Below, in pieces: positions 63,769 through 64,000 of a DNA stretch of 64,000 bases. The DNA is from Gammaproteobacteria bacterium (GTDB lineage: Bacteria > Pseudomonadota > Gammaproteobacteria > Steroidobacterales > Steroidobacteraceae). The stretch's first letter is position 1; every line of letters starts with the position of its first letter. The translations under genes were made by a program, and so were the position numbers. The stretch spans positions 1-64,000 of the forward strand of contig RGUL01000002.1 of NCBI GenBank assembly GCA_010027845.1. Reading direction: 5' to 3'. The notes under the pieces were generated by a model. It searched no databases. It was not told the origin of the DNA and was given only the letters and a program-made list of their open reading frames with translations.

Positions 63769-64000
63769 TTAAGGATTTTCGCTACCGCGAAAGCCTTTAG
63801 CCACGATGTAGACCTCGCGCGATTTCGGTCGCGAGGCCTGCGGCTTGCGGATCGAAACTTTTTGGAAACTCTTACGCAGTTCTTTTAAATATTGATCGGA
63901 CCCTTCGCCCTGAAACATTTTGGCGACGAAGGTCGCACCGGGTTTCAGCGCGAGGCGCACCGTATCGAGCGCGAGTTCGAGGAAATACATCGAGCGCGCC
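63769..64000 (-). CDS. rlmE: 23S rRNA (uridine-2'-O-)methyltransferase RlmE, C-terminal part
   Basis: The frame is open to the right edge, so only the last 76 codons are seen: [40 protein letters not shown] and the basic [21 protein letters not shown] end typical of RlmE/FtsJ. RlmE methylates U2552 of 23S rRNA. The missing N-terminal part with the SAM motif lies outside the window. The ORF begins in mid-helix, so 63990 is not a real start codon. Confidence 0.88.
   Translation of the reverse strand, partial: ARSMYFLELALDTVRLALKPGATFVAKMFQGEGSDQYLKELRKSFQKVSIRKPQASRPKSREVYIVAKGFRGSENP

Overview
The window is a gene-dense, GC-rich bacterial chromosome segment with short intergenic gaps and many 4-base ATGA start/stop overlaps. 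Two flagellar stator pairs, a TonB-dependent receptor, several lipoproteins, a periplasmic-type KatG, RlmE and a GPH-type symporter point to a motile Gram-negative proteobacterium. The repertoire of GMC oxidoreductases, DUF1838 proteins, a PF10118 hydrolase and unusual alpha/beta hydrolases suits a gammaproteobacterium of the Nevskiales/Steroidobacterales type. That placement is inference, because no rRNA is present. No tRNA, rRNA, CRISPR array, transposase or phage gene was seen.

Layout. 1-8.3 kb: the end of a phytase-like protein, a Na+/PomAB-like stator pair, small envelope proteins (DUF1566, SPOR, Sel1) and a second, MotAB-type stator pair. 8.5-21.8 kb: a GltB-like FMN protein and a flippase. 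Then comes a block carrying two cyclic-nucleotide-binding domains: a two-voltage-sensor K+ channel (frameshifted here) followed by a stand-alone cNMP-binding protein, and an unknown lipoprotein followed by a 1031-residue ABC-exporter-like protein with dead ATPase motifs and a C-terminal cNMP-binding domain. Running back on the minus strand from 25.7 to 19.6 kb is a six-gene row: SET-domain protein, ExbB/MotA-like protein, GMC oxidoreductase, glycosyltransferase, HD-domain protein and class A acid phosphatase.

25.8-41.9 kb: YkgJ and GNAT-like proteins, FlaG, a three-gene overlapping unit (serine hydrolase, racemase-like protein, molybdopterin oxidoreductase), a flavin reductase/hydrolase pair, PutP, an LldD-like oxidase, an exported KatG, a second GMC oxidoreductase and a lipoprotein with a Rossmann domain. 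42.0-48.8 kb: a tight six-gene operon joining a VOC protein, two DUF3526-type ABC permeases, their ATPase, a YcnI-like (DUF1775) protein and a CopC-CopD fusion, which looks like a copper-related export or loading module.

48.8-64 kb: purine deamination with an SDR and a second unusual alpha/beta hydrolase, a DUF1838/unknown/GPH-transporter operon, a tandem nitrilase with an inactive first half, SDR plus TonB receptor, gamma-glutamyltransferase, a second DUF1838-like protein and the 3' part of rlmE. The best candidates for undescribed biology are the tandem-voltage-sensor channel with separate cNMP protein, the pseudo-ABC/lipoprotein pair, the copper-associated ABC operon and the tandem nitrilase.
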